Part shown: positions 1-9,047 of the stretch, piece after piece | Numbering within the stretch: position 1 is the stretch's first letter | How the letters are laid out: every line of letters starts with the position of its first letter | Origin: JBECKS01 sp964557005 | Lineage (GTDB): Bacteria; Pseudomonadota; Gammaproteobacteria; Pseudomonadales; JBECKS01 | Length of the DNA: 64,000 nt | NCBI GenBank assembly: GCA_964557005.1 | Contig: CAZKYI010000004.1 | Span: forward strand, 156,734-220,733 | Direction: 5' to 3' | Made by a program: the position numbers and the translations under genes | Notes under the pieces: generated by a model | The model's database searches: none | The model's input: only the letters and a program-made list of their open reading frames with translations | What the model was told of the DNA's origin: nothing

Positions 1-311
1 CGTTGAATTTCTGCTGTAACAATCACACCCGTGAGATCATCCTTGGCAATCATGTTGGTCACAATGCCGACGGGAATTCCCTTGTAAACCACTTTGGTTT
101 TATCCAGCACAATGCCATCGCCCGATGCAAATTCAATTTCGATGGCAATATCTTCCTGCAACCAGGTGCTCAATAAAAACCAGCAACCGAGCACAAAGGC
201 AACTATGGGCAAAATCCATATCGGCGAAATTCCCTTGTGTTTTTTCAGAATCAGTTGCTCAAGTGGCAAACTGTCATCACTGGCTTTATCAAAATCTTGA
301 TTTTCGGACAT
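1..311 (-). CDS. pqiB: MCE-domain intermembrane lipid transport protein, PqiB/YebT-like (N-terminal part)
   Basis: The visible 103 residues start at an ATG directly after the stop codon of the downstream-numbered PqiA gene. They show a charged N-terminus, one membrane segment (about residues 29-48, IWILPIVAFVLGCWFLL), and the beginning of an MCE domain (FASGDGIVLDKTKVVYKGIPVG, read in pieces: the K-V-x-Y-K-G-I-x-V-G signature is clear). MCE proteins of the PqiB/YebT type are inner-membrane-anchored periplasmic tubes that carry phospholipid between inner and outer membranes. It is the last visible gene of a PqiA-PqiA-MCE operon. The gene runs off the left edge, so the number of MCE repeats, and therefore PqiB versus YebT, cannot be told. 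Confidence 0.85.
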   Translation of the reverse strand, partial: MSENQDFDKASDDSLPLEQLILKKHKGISPIWILPIVAFVLGCWFLLSTWLQEDIAIEIEFASGDGIVLDKTKVVYKGIPVGIVTNMIAKDDLTGVIVTAEIQ

Positions 312-947
312 TTACTTTTTCTCCTGTTGATCCCATAACAAGCGCGGGTCAAACATTTCCCCTGCAATCATGGTAATAACACACATCGAGGCAAATGCGG
401 GTGCCCCCAAACCCACCTGGATATTCACAAAATTTCCAAGTTGTAACAGCGAAATAAACAAGGCGGCGAAAAAAATATCAACCATCGACCACCTGCCAAT
501 AAACACAATAAAACGATAGAGACGGGTTAACTGAAAGCGATCAACCACTCTCCTGGTTTGAAGCACCCACAGCAAATAACTTAAACCCACCAGTTTGAAT
601 AAAGGTACAACCACACTGGCCAGAAACACAATCAGCGCCAGCCCCCATAACTGTTCTTCAGCCATGTTTTTGACACCACCCATGATGGTTTTTTCAAAAG
701 TGCCTGAACCAAGCTGCGTAATAATCATCACTGGAAACACATGCGAAGGAACGAAAGTCATATAACCAAGTGCCACCATTGCCCAGGTACGGCTGATACT
801 GTTTTCCTTGCGCAAATGAATTTTGGAATGGCAACGCGGGCAACGCAGGGAATATCCTTTTTTCGGCACAACCAGCTGTGAAACAAAATGACAGGAATGA
901 CACAGCGCCATTCTTTCCTGCATACCTGTGCGCTGCACCAGCTCCAT
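312..947 (-). CDS. pqiA: Paraquat-inducible protein A domain protein (second PqiA half)
   Basis: 211-residue membrane protein with the PqiA zinc-ribbon-like start (CHSCHFVSQL, then CPRCHSKIHLRK; two CxxC pairs within residues 17-40) followed by about four hydrophobic segments. PqiA/YebS proteins are inner-membrane partners of MCE tubes. E. coli PqiA is about twice as long with two such domains; here each domain is a separate gene. The start overlaps the stop of the preceding PqiA gene by one base (TAATG), and its own stop is followed immediately by the MCE gene ATG, so translation is probably coupled through all three. Confidence 0.9.
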   Translation of the reverse strand: MELVQRTGMQERMALCHSCHFVSQLVVPKKGYSLRCPRCHSKIHLRKENSISRTWAMVALGYMTFVPSHVFPVMIITQLGSGTFEKTIMGGVKNMAEEQLWGLALIVFLASVVVPLFKLVGLSYLLWVLQTRRVVDRFQLTRLYRFIVFIGRWSMVDIFFAALFISLLQLGNFVNIQVGLGAPAFASMCVITMIAGEMFDPRLLWDQQEKK

Positions 948-1693
948 TAGCGGCTCCTTTTATCGAGCAACTGCCACACCAGTTGCGCATTCAAGGTGAC
1001 AGAAGACAGCACGCAAGCCAGCATAATGCCAAGAAAAGCATAGAAGCCATAACCAGGTGTTGCATCGGCCGAGCTGGCCATTTTATCAACATTGGTAAAC
1101 GTGATGACAAAACCGAGCAAATACACTTCCAGCATCGCCCAAACGTGAATTTCTTTATACCAGCGAAAGAACATCACACCGTAATCTTTCAAACCACCAA
1201 CGGCCATTTTGCGAATAGCAAAGGAAATCGGATTTTTGTACAGCAGCGTCCCTATGCCAAACGGGTTTTCCCTGATCAAGCGATCCAGGTAAATACAGCT
1301 AATCACCAGAAACACCAACAGCAAATCCAGAAACGGCGCAGCAATCGCACCCCAAAACGTAATGGCAGCTACCAAAGGGTCACCCTGTTTGATAAATACC
1401 AGTACGCCATCAAACATGTTTACAGTAATTTCAGAACCAAAAGGCGTAATCACCATCATCGGTAAAAAAATGGCAGGCAGGAACAGAATCAACCCTGTCA
1501 TCACCACCGCATAGGCCACACTCAAGGTATCTGCACGATTGTGATACAGCACTGCCCTGCAACGTGGGCAACTCAAATCGTAGTGTGGCGGCACATAAAT
1601 ATCGTCCAGCAAAAGGTCGCAGTACTCACACACCACATGATTGAGATGCGTAGTATCTTTCTCACTCTTTTTGTTGAGTTTAAAAATAGCCAT
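947..1693 (-). CDS. pqiA: Paraquat-inducible protein A domain protein (first PqiA half)
   Basis: 248-residue PqiA-domain membrane protein. Residues about 22-50 hold CEYCDLLL and CPRCRAVLYH, the paired CxxC motifs of the family, and four long hydrophobic segments follow (about 57-80, 98-130, 180-205, 220-240). It is the first gene of the visible operon and is joined to the next PqiA gene by a one-base TAATG overlap. Known family role: inner-membrane component of the Pqi/Yeb lipid-trafficking systems that maintain the outer membrane. The 139-bp gap to the divergent dehydrogenase gene at 1833 must hold the promoter. No motif there was convincing. Confidence 0.9.
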   Translation of the reverse strand: MAIFKLNKKSEKDTTHLNHVVCEYCDLLLDDIYVPPHYDLSCPRCRAVLYHNRADTLSVAYAVVMTGLILFLPAIFLPMMVITPFGSEITVNMFDGVLVFIKQGDPLVAAITFWGAIAAPFLDLLLVFLVISCIYLDRLIRENPFGIGTLLYKNPISFAIRKMAVGGLKDYGVMFFRWYKEIHVWAMLEVYLLGFVITFTNVDKMASSADATPGYGFYAFLGIMLACVLSSVTLNAQLVWQLLDKRSR

Positions 1694-1832
1694 AGCATGG
1701 AGGGGAATTATTATTATGGGCTTGCCGATTTTTTTGAGTTATTTGATACAATCGCCAAGTTTTGTGTGAGGCAGTTTATAGCACGAAAGCACTTCAAGGT
1801 CAGTCTCTAACTATCGAATTCCATTATATTTT

Positions 1833-2681
1833 ATGAATCAAAAATCCAAACAAAAATGCGTACTGATCACGGGTTGTTCTTCTGGCATTGGTGCTGCCCT
1901 GGCCAGAGAATGTCACGCGCAAGGGTATCAGGTGGTCGCAACAGCACGCAGACCTGAAAGCCTGAAAACGCTCGAATCACTGGGTATTGAATGCCTGAAG
2001 CTCGATGTGAACAGCCCGCAAGACATCACAGCACTGGTTTCCTACTTTAAGAATCGCAGCCAAACGATTGATTTTATTATCAATAATGCAGGGATTGGTT
2101 TGATGGCACCAATGAGTGATCTGGACGTTGAAACCCTGCATCAGCAATTCCAGACCAATGTGTATGCCATTGTGAATATCACCAATGCGCTCGTGCCTTT
2201 ACTGGTTGCACAAAAACATGGCTGCATTATCAATATCGGCAGTGTGTCGGGCATTCTCACCACACCCTTTGCAGGCGCTTATTGCGCAAGCAAGGCGGCC
2301 GTACATGCCATCAGCGAAGCCTACCGCATGGAACTGGCACCCTTCGGAATTGATGTGTGTATCGTGCAGCCAGGTGCCATTCAATCTTCCTTCGGCAGCA
2401 ATGCCACCGCCACGACCGAGCAACTGCTCAAGGCCGATTCCCTGTTCGCACCGATAGAAGCTGCCGTGCGTAAACGCGCCAATGCTTCGCAGGAAAATCC
2501 GAGCAGTGCCGAAGACTTCGCCAAAGTGCTTGTTAAACATATGGCTACTGGCAAACCGCCTGCGGTGATGCGCATTGGCAACGGCAGCACCTTGTTGCCT
2601 TTACTGCCACGCATATTGCCCCCTCGCCTGCTCGACAAGGCTTTGGGCAAACCTTTCAAACTCGACAAACTCAAGCGCTAG
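1833..2681 (+). CDS. Short-chain dehydrogenase/reductase
   Basis: 282 residues with the classical SDR signature: nucleotide-binding TGCSSGIG at residues 14-21, NNAGIG near residue 85, the catalytic serine in NIGSVSG, and the YxxxK pair at Tyr150 and Lys154. The basic residues after the Rossmann turn (ATARRPESL) suggest NADP(H). The substrate cannot be read from sequence. The gene ends 9 bases before the CaiB-type racemase gene, so the two probably form an operon handling acyl or hydroxyacyl compounds. No strong Shine-Dalgarno precedes the ATG, but no better start exists before the Rossmann motif. Confidence 0.88.
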   Translation: MNQKSKQKCVLITGCSSGIGAALARECHAQGYQVVATARRPESLKTLESLGIECLKLDVNSPQDITALVSYFKNRSQTIDFIINNAGIGLMAPMSDLDVETLHQQFQTNVYAIVNITNALVPLLVAQKHGCIINIGSVSGILTTPFAGAYCASKAAVHAISEAYRMELAPFGIDVCIVQPGAIQSSFGSNATATTEQLLKADSLFAPIEAAVRKRANASQENPSSAEDFAKVLVKHMATGKPPAVMRIGNGSTLLPLLPRILPPRLLDKALGKPFKLDKLKR

Positions 2682-2690
2682 GGAGACATC

Positions 2691-3818
2691 ATGGGACCTT
2701 TACACGGCTACAAAATTATTGAACTGGCAGGCATTGGCCCTGGTCCCTTTTGCGGCATGATGCTGGCAGACATGGGTGCAGAAGTGATACGCATAGACCG
2801 CGTGAGTGGCCGTAATGGCAAAGGCGATGTACTGGCCAGAAATCGCCGCACACTGGCACTAGATTTAAAACAACCCGAAGCGCTGGAAATTGCCAAAACA
2901 CTCATCAATGGTGCTGATGCGGTGTTCGAAGGTTTTCGCCCGGGCGTGTGCGAACGTCTGGGGCTTGGCCCAGAGCAGTTCACCGACAGCAATCCCAAAC
3001 TGGTATATGGCCGCATGACAGGCTGGGGGCAAGATGGCCCGATGGCGCACGCAGCAGGCCATGACATCAACTACATTTCACTTTCAGGTGCCTTGCACGC
3101 CATTGGGCGAAAAGGCCAGAAACCCGTGCCGCCATTGAATCTGGTCGGTGATTTTGGTGGTGGTGGCATGATGCTCGCCTTTGGCATGGTGTGCGCACTG
3201 CTGGAAGCGCAAAAATCAGGTAAAGGGCAAGTGATTGATGCCTCAATGGTGGAAGGCTCTGCTGCACTCATGGCGATGTTTGCAACCCTGCAAGGTCATG
3301 GTGTGTTTCGCCATCAACGCGAAAGCAACATGCTTGATGGTGCCGCCCACTTTTATGACACCTATGAAACCAGAGATGGCAAATATATTTCCATCGGCTC
3401 GATTGAACCGCAGTTCTACGCTTTATTAATTGATCTGGCCAAACTCGATGCCGAAACCTTTAAGCCACAAATGGATTTAAATCAGTGGCCTGCATTAAAG
3501 GAAAAGCTTGCCGAAGTATTCAAACAAAAAACCCGTGATGAATGGGTAGCCATTATGGAAGGCACCGATGTGTGCTTTGCGCCAGTGTTGAGTTTGGCAG
3601 AAGCCCCCGATCATCCACATAACCGTGCCAGACAGTCGTTTATTGAAGTGGCGGGCGTGATGCAACATGCACCAACGCCCAGATTCAGCCGCACTGTGCC
3701 TGCAACACCCCAATCAGGAAAAAGCACAGGTGCCGATACTCGCGCCATTCTGGAAGAAGCAGGTTTTGGCGACAAAATCGAAACGCTCTTGAAAAACAAA
3801 ATTGCGTTTGAGAATTAA
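2691..3818 (+). CDS. Alpha-methylacyl-CoA racemase-like CoA-transferase family III protein
   Basis: 375 residues of the CaiB/BaiF (family III CoA-transferase) fold. His124 in GHDINYIS and Asp154 in GDFGGGG have the motif contexts and 30-residue spacing of the catalytic His/Asp pair of alpha-methylacyl-CoA racemases (His126/Asp156 in the mycobacterial enzyme). This favours a racemase that epimerises 2-methylacyl-CoA thioesters over a true CoA transferase. Length matches the racemases. A GGGAGA ribosome site lies just upstream, 9 bases after the SDR gene. Probable role: breakdown of branched or isoprenoid acyl chains. It converges on murI with 22 bases between. Confidence 0.87.
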   Translation: MGPLHGYKIIELAGIGPGPFCGMMLADMGAEVIRIDRVSGRNGKGDVLARNRRTLALDLKQPEALEIAKTLINGADAVFEGFRPGVCERLGLGPEQFTDSNPKLVYGRMTGWGQDGPMAHAAGHDINYISLSGALHAIGRKGQKPVPPLNLVGDFGGGGMMLAFGMVCALLEAQKSGKGQVIDASMVEGSAALMAMFATLQGHGVFRHQRESNMLDGAAHFYDTYETRDGKYISIGSIEPQFYALLIDLAKLDAETFKPQMDLNQWPALKEKLAEVFKQKTRDEWVAIMEGTDVCFAPVLSLAEAPDHPHNRARQSFIEVAGVMQHAPTPRFSRTVPATPQSGKSTGADTRAILEEAGFGDKIETLLKNKIAFEN

Positions 3819-3840
3819 AAACTCAAAGAATAACTGACAT

Positions 3841-4632
3841 TTACAAATCCAGCGGATTGAAGTTGACCATTTTTTCTTTAGTTTCCAGTCTGCGTTGTAA
3901 AGCCTGTGCACTTCCACATGCAGAATAAAAAATATCAACACGCTGATTGGCTTCGTTGGATAACAATTTCAAATTCGTGAGCCTGTCAACCACTCTGTTT
4001 GCCACAGCTTCCGAGGTATCCACAATATGCACCTGTTTTTCAAGCAGGTTTTCAAAATCGTTTTTCAAAAAACAAAAATGGGTGCAACCCAGCAACAACA
4101 CATCAAACTCGCCTTCAATTTTTGCTATTGTTTTTTTCACTGTTTCCAGAGTATTTCCCTCACCTGCTTCTACCAGTGTGACCAGTTCGGGTGCTGCAAT
4201 CGCATAAACCTGTTTGCCTTGTGCAAAGTTCTGCACCAGTGTGTTGAATTGTTTGCTGGCCAAAGTCAGGCGTGTTGCCAAAACTGCTACGCCTTTTCTG
4301 GCTTGCGCAGCAGCGGGCTTGATACCTGGCTCTATACCAAAAAATTCTATTGCATAGTGTGCGCGTAATTGCGTAATCGCTGCGGTGGTTGCACTGTTGC
4401 ACGCCAGCACGATGGCCTTGAGTGAAAAGTTTTTAGAGAAATAATCCACAATCGTAATCAACCTTTGCTGAATTTCCTGATTGCTTTTTTCGCCATAGGG
4501 CAAGTAAGCATAATCAGCAAAATAAATAAAATGCTCGTGCGGCAGTTTTTTAATCAAGGTATTCAAAATGGCGATTCCACCCACACCGGAATCGAGCACC
4601 AGAATGCTGGCAGGCGAATGCTCTGTGTTCAT
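3841..4632 (-). CDS. murI: Glutamate racemase
   Basis: 263 residues. Converts L- to D-glutamate for peptidoglycan. LDSGVGG lies near the N-terminus, and the two catalytic cysteines are Cys78 in ACNSATT and Cys183 in GCTHF, with the usual spacing. The chosen ATG (MNTEHS) is one base after the gspB stop. A longer start at 4659 (MLSTSGQTD) would overlap gspB by 26 bases and adds residues unlike the family. Last gene of the gspA-gspB-murI stretch. Confidence 0.93.
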   Translation of the reverse strand: MNTEHSPASILVLDSGVGGIAILNTLIKKLPHEHFIYFADYAYLPYGEKSNQEIQQRLITIVDYFSKNFSLKAIVLACNSATTAAITQLRAHYAIEFFGIEPGIKPAAAQARKGVAVLATRLTLASKQFNTLVQNFAQGKQVYAIAAPELVTLVEAGEGNTLETVKKTIAKIEGEFDVLLLGCTHFCFLKNDFENLLEKQVHIVDTSEAVANRVVDRLTNLKLLSNEANQRVDIFYSACGSAQALQRRLETKEKMVNFNPLDL

Positions 4633-4633
4633 A

Positions 4634-5428
4634 TCAGTTTGGCCACTTGTCGATAGCATTCATACGAAAACGCTCGCCTTCCAATAAAAACACCACACCG
4701 TCTTCGGTAATGCGCTCAAGCACAAGCCCTGTTTCAATCATTGAGCCTTCTTTGGCAGTTTTATCGTTGATGGTTGCCCTGCGATACGCCGCAGCACTGG
4801 AATAAATATGTGTAGTCACTTCAAGTTTGGGAATGCGTGAACGTATAGCAGAATCCAGATCATAAATGGTTGGAATGCTGCGCCAGTTTTCTTCATGTGT
4901 TTCCTGATTTTCTGCATCAGCGATGGGTTCAATCGTTTCTTCCTGAACCAGCTTTTGCAAGGCTTTTTCCTTTGCATCAAAATAATCCTGATATTTTTCT
5001 TTTACCTGTCGATCTTTTTCATCCTGTATTTGGATTTCCTTTTGCAAGGCTTGCTGTCTTTCCCTGCTTGGGCGAATGATTTCAAGCTCTTCTTCCAACT
5101 CATCAGAATTTTCTGACTGTGATTCAGGTGGGATATTCACTATTTTTTCAGGTTGAGATGTGCCTTTTTGCGCCGACTGACTTTGGATTGCCTCCATCGA
5201 AGCTTTGGTTTCATTGAGTTGTGTTTGAGTGGTTTGATGAACCTGATAAAAATACACGGCAAGCCCTGCAATCAAAGCGATGAAAAGTATCGACAAGAAC
5301 AGCAGGTAAATATGGGTTCTGCCATTTTTTTGCGAATGCAACAAATGGTGATTACTGCCAAGACTCGGTGCTTCACCCAAACTCCTTTCCTGCTCGGATT
5401 TTTTAAGTGCATCAAGAATGTAGGACAT
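4634..5428 (-). CDS. gspB: General secretion pathway protein B
   Basis: 264 residues beginning MSYILDALKKSEQERSLG, the hallmark N-terminus of GspB/ExeB. One transmembrane segment (about residues 41-62) is followed by a long Gln/Glu-rich, coiled-coil-prone linker (about 70-175) and the conserved GspB C-terminal domain (about 185-262). With GspA it forms an inner-membrane complex that helps place the type II secretin through the peptidoglycan. No other gsp genes are in the window, so the pair is separated from the main locus. It lies directly after gspA, 33 bases apart. Confidence 0.9.
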   Translation of the reverse strand: MSYILDALKKSEQERSLGEAPSLGSNHHLLHSQKNGRTHIYLLFLSILFIALIAGLAVYFYQVHQTTQTQLNETKASMEAIQSQSAQKGTSQPEKIVNIPPESQSENSDELEEELEIIRPSRERQQALQKEIQIQDEKDRQVKEKYQDYFDAKEKALQKLVQEETIEPIADAENQETHEENWRSIPTIYDLDSAIRSRIPKLEVTTHIYSSAAAYRRATINDKTAKEGSMIETGLVLERITEDGVVFLLEGERFRMNAIDKWPN

Positions 5429-5461
5429 AGAGTTTCTACCCCGATTTTTACACGGAATGGT

Positions 5462-6376
5462 TTAAATGGAATTTCCCAACCAGATTTGTTGCAATAAAAG
5501 TATACACAACACCACAATCAGCATAGTTGCCAGGGCTGCCGTCAGCGTACTTTTATTGATGTTATGCGTGTTTTTGTGAGCGGTTTCCTGTCGCGCCTGT
5601 TTCAGTATTTTCATGCTTACATAGGGCTGATTTTGCGCATAAGCACCCAGCAGGCTGCGATCACATAACAGGTTAATCAGGCGTGGCACACCGGCACTGT
5701 ATTTAAAAATTTTGCGTTTGACGGTTTGTGGAAATGGATCATAAAGCGCACCTGCCACACTTAAACGATGCGCAATGTATTGCTCGACTTCTTTTGCATT
5801 CAAGGGTAACAAATGAAAGCGTGCAGTAATCCGTTGTGAAAGCTGGCGCAAATGATATTGCTTTAAGGTATCCAGAAATTCAGGCTGCGCGAGCAATACA
5901 ATTTGCAATAATTTTTTTTCATTGGTTTCCAGATTGGTGAGTAGCCTTAATTGCTCGAGCACATCATCAGAAAGATTTTGCGCTTCTTCAATAATCACCA
6001 GTGCGTTACGATTTTTCGCATGATTCGCGAGCAGAAATGTGTTCAGACAATCGACCAGCACTTTGGTGCTTGCATCTTTTGGGTAAGTCAAACCAAATTC
6101 ATCACAGATGCTGGCCAATAATTCCTGCTCACTCAACTTTGGATTGAGAATAAAGGCTAAATCAAGGTTATCCGGCACTTGCTCAAGAAAACAACGGCAT
6201 ACCGTGGTTTTGCCAGAACCCACTTCACCACTTAACACAATAAAGGCACCACTGCTTTGCACACCGTAGAGTAAATGTGCCAGCGCTTCCTTATGTTTGT
6301 CGCTCATAAAAAGAAAGCGTGGATCGGGTGCGATGGAAAAAGGTGCCTGCCGGAATTTGAAAAAGCTTTGATACAT
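5462..6376 (-). CDS. gspA: GspA/ExeA-type AAA ATPase, short form
   Basis: 304 residues: an AAA domain with Walker A GEVGSGKT (about residues 49-56), Walker B-like LVIIEEAQ, sensor-type motifs and the MYQSFFKFRQAPFSIAPDP start typical of ExeA, then a single C-terminal transmembrane segment (about 278-299). Aeromonas ExeA is about 547 residues and continues into a periplasmic peptidoglycan-binding domain. Here the protein stops a few residues beyond the membrane segment, so that domain is absent. There is no leftover coding sequence for it between this gene and gspB. Upstream lies a lytic transglycosylase gene, which may supply wall contact. Confidence 0.88.
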   Translation of the reverse strand: MYQSFFKFRQAPFSIAPDPRFLFMSDKHKEALAHLLYGVQSSGAFIVLSGEVGSGKTTVCRCFLEQVPDNLDLAFILNPKLSEQELLASICDEFGLTYPKDASTKVLVDCLNTFLLANHAKNRNALVIIEEAQNLSDDVLEQLRLLTNLETNEKKLLQIVLLAQPEFLDTLKQYHLRQLSQRITARFHLLPLNAKEVEQYIAHRLSVAGALYDPFPQTVKRKIFKYSAGVPRLINLLCDRSLLGAYAQNQPYVSMKILKQARQETAHKNTHNINKSTLTAALATMLIVVLCILLLQQIWLGNSI

Positions 6377-6390
6377 GGACTAGCGTTCCA

Positions 6391-7008
6391 TCACTTGGGC
6401 AACCACCACGGGCGTTGCAGTGATTTTTTACAACCCTCATATTGCGTGGCATACATTTGTGAGCGACTCGATACTTTTTTGGCAACATTGATTAACCAGG
6501 GTTTCTTTTCATAGGTTTTTCGTGAAAAACCGCCATGCCCTTCATGGTAGGAAAGATAAAGGTTATAGGCATCATTCGGATTGATTTTATTGCGAATGGT
6601 ACTTTGCTTGTAATACCAACCGATGAAGTGAACGGAATCACCAAAATCATCACGATCCTTTCTGGATTGACTGGTTTGTTTTAAATAATAATCCCAGGTT
6701 TCATCAAGTGCTTGCGCATAACCATAGGCTGAGGAAGGTCTTGGCCCGGGCAGAAAACCCAACAGTTTCTTGCGCGGTGGTTTTGCATTACCAAGGAAAC
6801 GGCTTTCCTGATGAATCGTCGCCATCATCACCGGAATGGGAATGCCCCACTTTTCTGATGCTTTTTGCGCATCTCTATGCCAGCCGGATTTTTCACGAAA
6901 AATTTCGCAGACGTTATCCATGCTGGAGGGTGGGCGTGTTGCGCAATCAAACAAAAGCATGCTGCCGAGCAACACTAAAAAAAGTTTAAGGAATCTGGAA
7001 TCTGGCAT
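6391..7008 (-). CDS. Exported SLT-type lytic transglycosylase
   Basis: 205 residues. The hydrophobic N-terminus (about 7-21) ends in Cys22 of LLFDCATRP, suggesting a lipoprotein, although the residues before the cysteine do not fit a standard lipobox. An SLT domain follows, with the catalytic glutamate in ATIHQESRF, SSAYGYAQAL, and the YLSYHEGHGGF motif of family 1 transglycosylases. It would cleave glycan strands of peptidoglycan in the periplasm. It precedes gspA by 14 bases, so it may be co-transcribed and open the wall for secretion-complex assembly (inference). The 15-base gap to ligA upstream suggests readthrough from that operon. Confidence 0.85.
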   Translation of the reverse strand: MPDSRFLKLFLVLLGSMLLFDCATRPPSSMDNVCEIFREKSGWHRDAQKASEKWGIPIPVMMATIHQESRFLGNAKPPRKKLLGFLPGPRPSSAYGYAQALDETWDYYLKQTSQSRKDRDDFGDSVHFIGWYYKQSTIRNKINPNDAYNLYLSYHEGHGGFSRKTYEKKPWLINVAKKVSSRSQMYATQYEGCKKSLQRPWWLPK

Positions 7009-7023
7009 GGTGTCTCTTGTTTT

Positions 7024-9042
7024 TTAATCGCCAAGCAACTGTTTCAGTGCTTCTTCGTCAATGACTTGAATACCCAATGCTTCAGCCTTGGACAATTTGG
7101 AACCTGCTGCTTCACCCGCCACCACACAGGTAGTGTTGGCAGAAACACTGCCAGCAACTTTTGCACCGAGCGCCTGTAAACGCTCTTTGGCTTCGCTGCG
7201 TGACAAGCTGGTGAGTGTACCCGTTAATACAAAAATCTGGCCTGCCAGTAGAGAATTTTCCTGCTGCGGTTGTTTGACAGCAGGCCAGTGGATACCCGCT
7301 TGTAATAGCTGTTTGAGCAATTCACGATTTTTGGCGTTGCAGAAGTATTGCTCAATCGAAGCAGCCACCACAGGGCCAATATCCTCGACTTCCAGCAAGT
7401 ATTCCTGTGTCGCGGTTTGAAGTGCTTCAAGCGTTAGAAAATATTGTGCAAGATTGTGTGCGGTGCTTTCACCCACTTCACGGATACCGAGTGCATAAAT
7501 AAATCTGGCAAACGTAGTGGTTTTACTTTTTTCGAGTGCGTTTAATAAATTCTGCGCAGATTTTTCCGCCATGCGTTCAAGCGCAGCCAGTGAAGCCAGT
7601 TCAAGCTGATATAAATCAGCGGCCGTGTGAATCAATCCTTCATCGACCAGTTGCTCGACCAGTTTGTCACCCAAACCGTCTATGTCCATCGCTTTGCGAC
7701 TGGCAAAATGTTTAATCGCTTCTTTTTGTTGTGCAGGGCATGTGGCAGGTGCGCTACAGCGTAACACCGCTTCGTCATTGCTTTTCACAATCTCTGCACC
7801 GCAGGCAGGGCAACAAACAGGCGCTTCAATTTTTTTTGCATCGCGTGGCCGTTTTTCTTTCACCACTGAAACCACTTTGGGAATCACATCACCTGCGCGA
7901 TACACCACTACGCTATCGCCGATATGAATATCGAGACGTGAAATTTCATCGAGATTATGCAAGGTGGCATTGCTCACCACCACACCACCGACATTGACAG
8001 GTTCCAGCCGTGCAACCGGTGTAATGGCACCGGTTCTACCTACCTGAAAATCAACCGCCAGCAGTTGCGTAATTTTTTCCTGCGCAGGAAATTTATAAGC
8101 CGTTGCCCAGCGCGGTGCACGACTGACAAAGCCCAATCTTTTTTGTAGCGTAAACTCATCAACCTTGAACACCACCCCGTCAATTTCATAAGGCAAACTT
8201 TCGCGCTGCCTGAGTATGGATTGATAATAGGTTTCACACGCACGCACACCCTGAACCTGCCTGAGCAAGGGATTGATTCTAAAACCCCAGCCAGCCAGTT
8301 TTTGCATGACGTTAAATTGTGAATCAGGTAGCGCATTACTCACCTCTCCCAGTCCATAACAGTAGAGTTCAAGTGGACGTTTGGCGGTAATGGTGGAATC
8401 AAGCTGCCTTAAACTGCCTGCTGCGGCGTTGCGCGGATTGGCAAACTCCTTTTCTGAATTCTGGCGTGCCTGTTGATTCAGTTTTTGAAAACCCTGCTTT
8501 GACATGAGCACTTCACCACGCACTTCCAGAATCTTTGGAAAATCCGAACCGCGCAAGGTAAGCGGAATGCTTTTAATGGTGCGTGCATTTTGGGTAATGT
8601 CTTCGCCTGTTTGGCCATCACCACGGGTTGCCGCACTCACCAGCACACCCTGTTCATAGCACAGGCTCACTGCCAGGCCATCAAGCTTTGGCTCACAGGC
8701 ATAGGTGATGTCCGCCGTTTCAGGCAATTTCAAACGCTCTTTAATGCGTTTATCAAAAGCTGCGAAACCTGTTTCATCGAATACATTGTCGAGTGACAAC
8801 ATCGCCACACGATGTTCGATTTGTTGAAAGGTTTTTAAGGCTTCACCGCCTACGCGTTGTGTCGGTGAATGAATGCTTTTCAGTTGGGGAAAGCGATGTT
8901 CAAGTGCGAGCAATTCCTGAAAGCATTCATCGTAGTGAGAATCAGGAACGCTTGGGTCATCAAGTACATAATACTGGTAGTTATAGTGCTCAATATCTTC
9001 CGTGAGTTTGGCAATTCTGATCCTGGCCTCTCCCGAATTCAT
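7024..9042 (-). CDS. ligA: NAD-dependent DNA ligase
   Basis: 672 residues, full family length. Seals nicks in replication and repair using NAD. The adenylated lysine is Lys119 in EPKLDGLA. Upstream is the Ia domain with the NAD-binding tyrosines (HYNYQYYVLDDPSVPDS). A four-cysteine zinc finger (CCPACG ... CSAPATCPAQ) lies at about 410-435, helix-hairpin-helix repeats follow, and a BRCT domain starts at about 595 (GQIFVLTGTLTSLSRSEA). It begins 5 bases after zipA, giving the conserved gammaproteobacterial order smc-zipA-ligA. Confidence 0.97.
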   Translation of the reverse strand: MNSGEARIRIAKLTEDIEHYNYQYYVLDDPSVPDSHYDECFQELLALEHRFPQLKSIHSPTQRVGGEALKTFQQIEHRVAMLSLDNVFDETGFAAFDKRIKERLKLPETADITYACEPKLDGLAVSLCYEQGVLVSAATRGDGQTGEDITQNARTIKSIPLTLRGSDFPKILEVRGEVLMSKQGFQKLNQQARQNSEKEFANPRNAAAGSLRQLDSTITAKRPLELYCYGLGEVSNALPDSQFNVMQKLAGWGFRINPLLRQVQGVRACETYYQSILRQRESLPYEIDGVVFKVDEFTLQKRLGFVSRAPRWATAYKFPAQEKITQLLAVDFQVGRTGAITPVARLEPVNVGGVVVSNATLHNLDEISRLDIHIGDSVVVYRAGDVIPKVVSVVKEKRPRDAKKIEAPVCCPACGAEIVKSNDEAVLRCSAPATCPAQQKEAIKHFASRKAMDIDGLGDKLVEQLVDEGLIHTAADLYQLELASLAALERMAEKSAQNLLNALEKSKTTTFARFIYALGIREVGESTAHNLAQYFLTLEALQTATQEYLLEVEDIGPVVAASIEQYFCNAKNRELLKQLLQAGIHWPAVKQPQQENSLLAGQIFVLTGTLTSLSRSEAKERLQALGAKVAGSVSANTTCVVAGEAAGSKLSKAEALGIQVIDEEALKQLLGD

Positions 9043-9047
9043 AGCGC

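Noticed and set aside
878..1465. 195-codon plus-strand open frame opposite the PqiA genes
   Set aside because: It mirrors the minus-strand membrane protein genes, has no recognisable domain, and the PqiA motifs on the other strand are clear.
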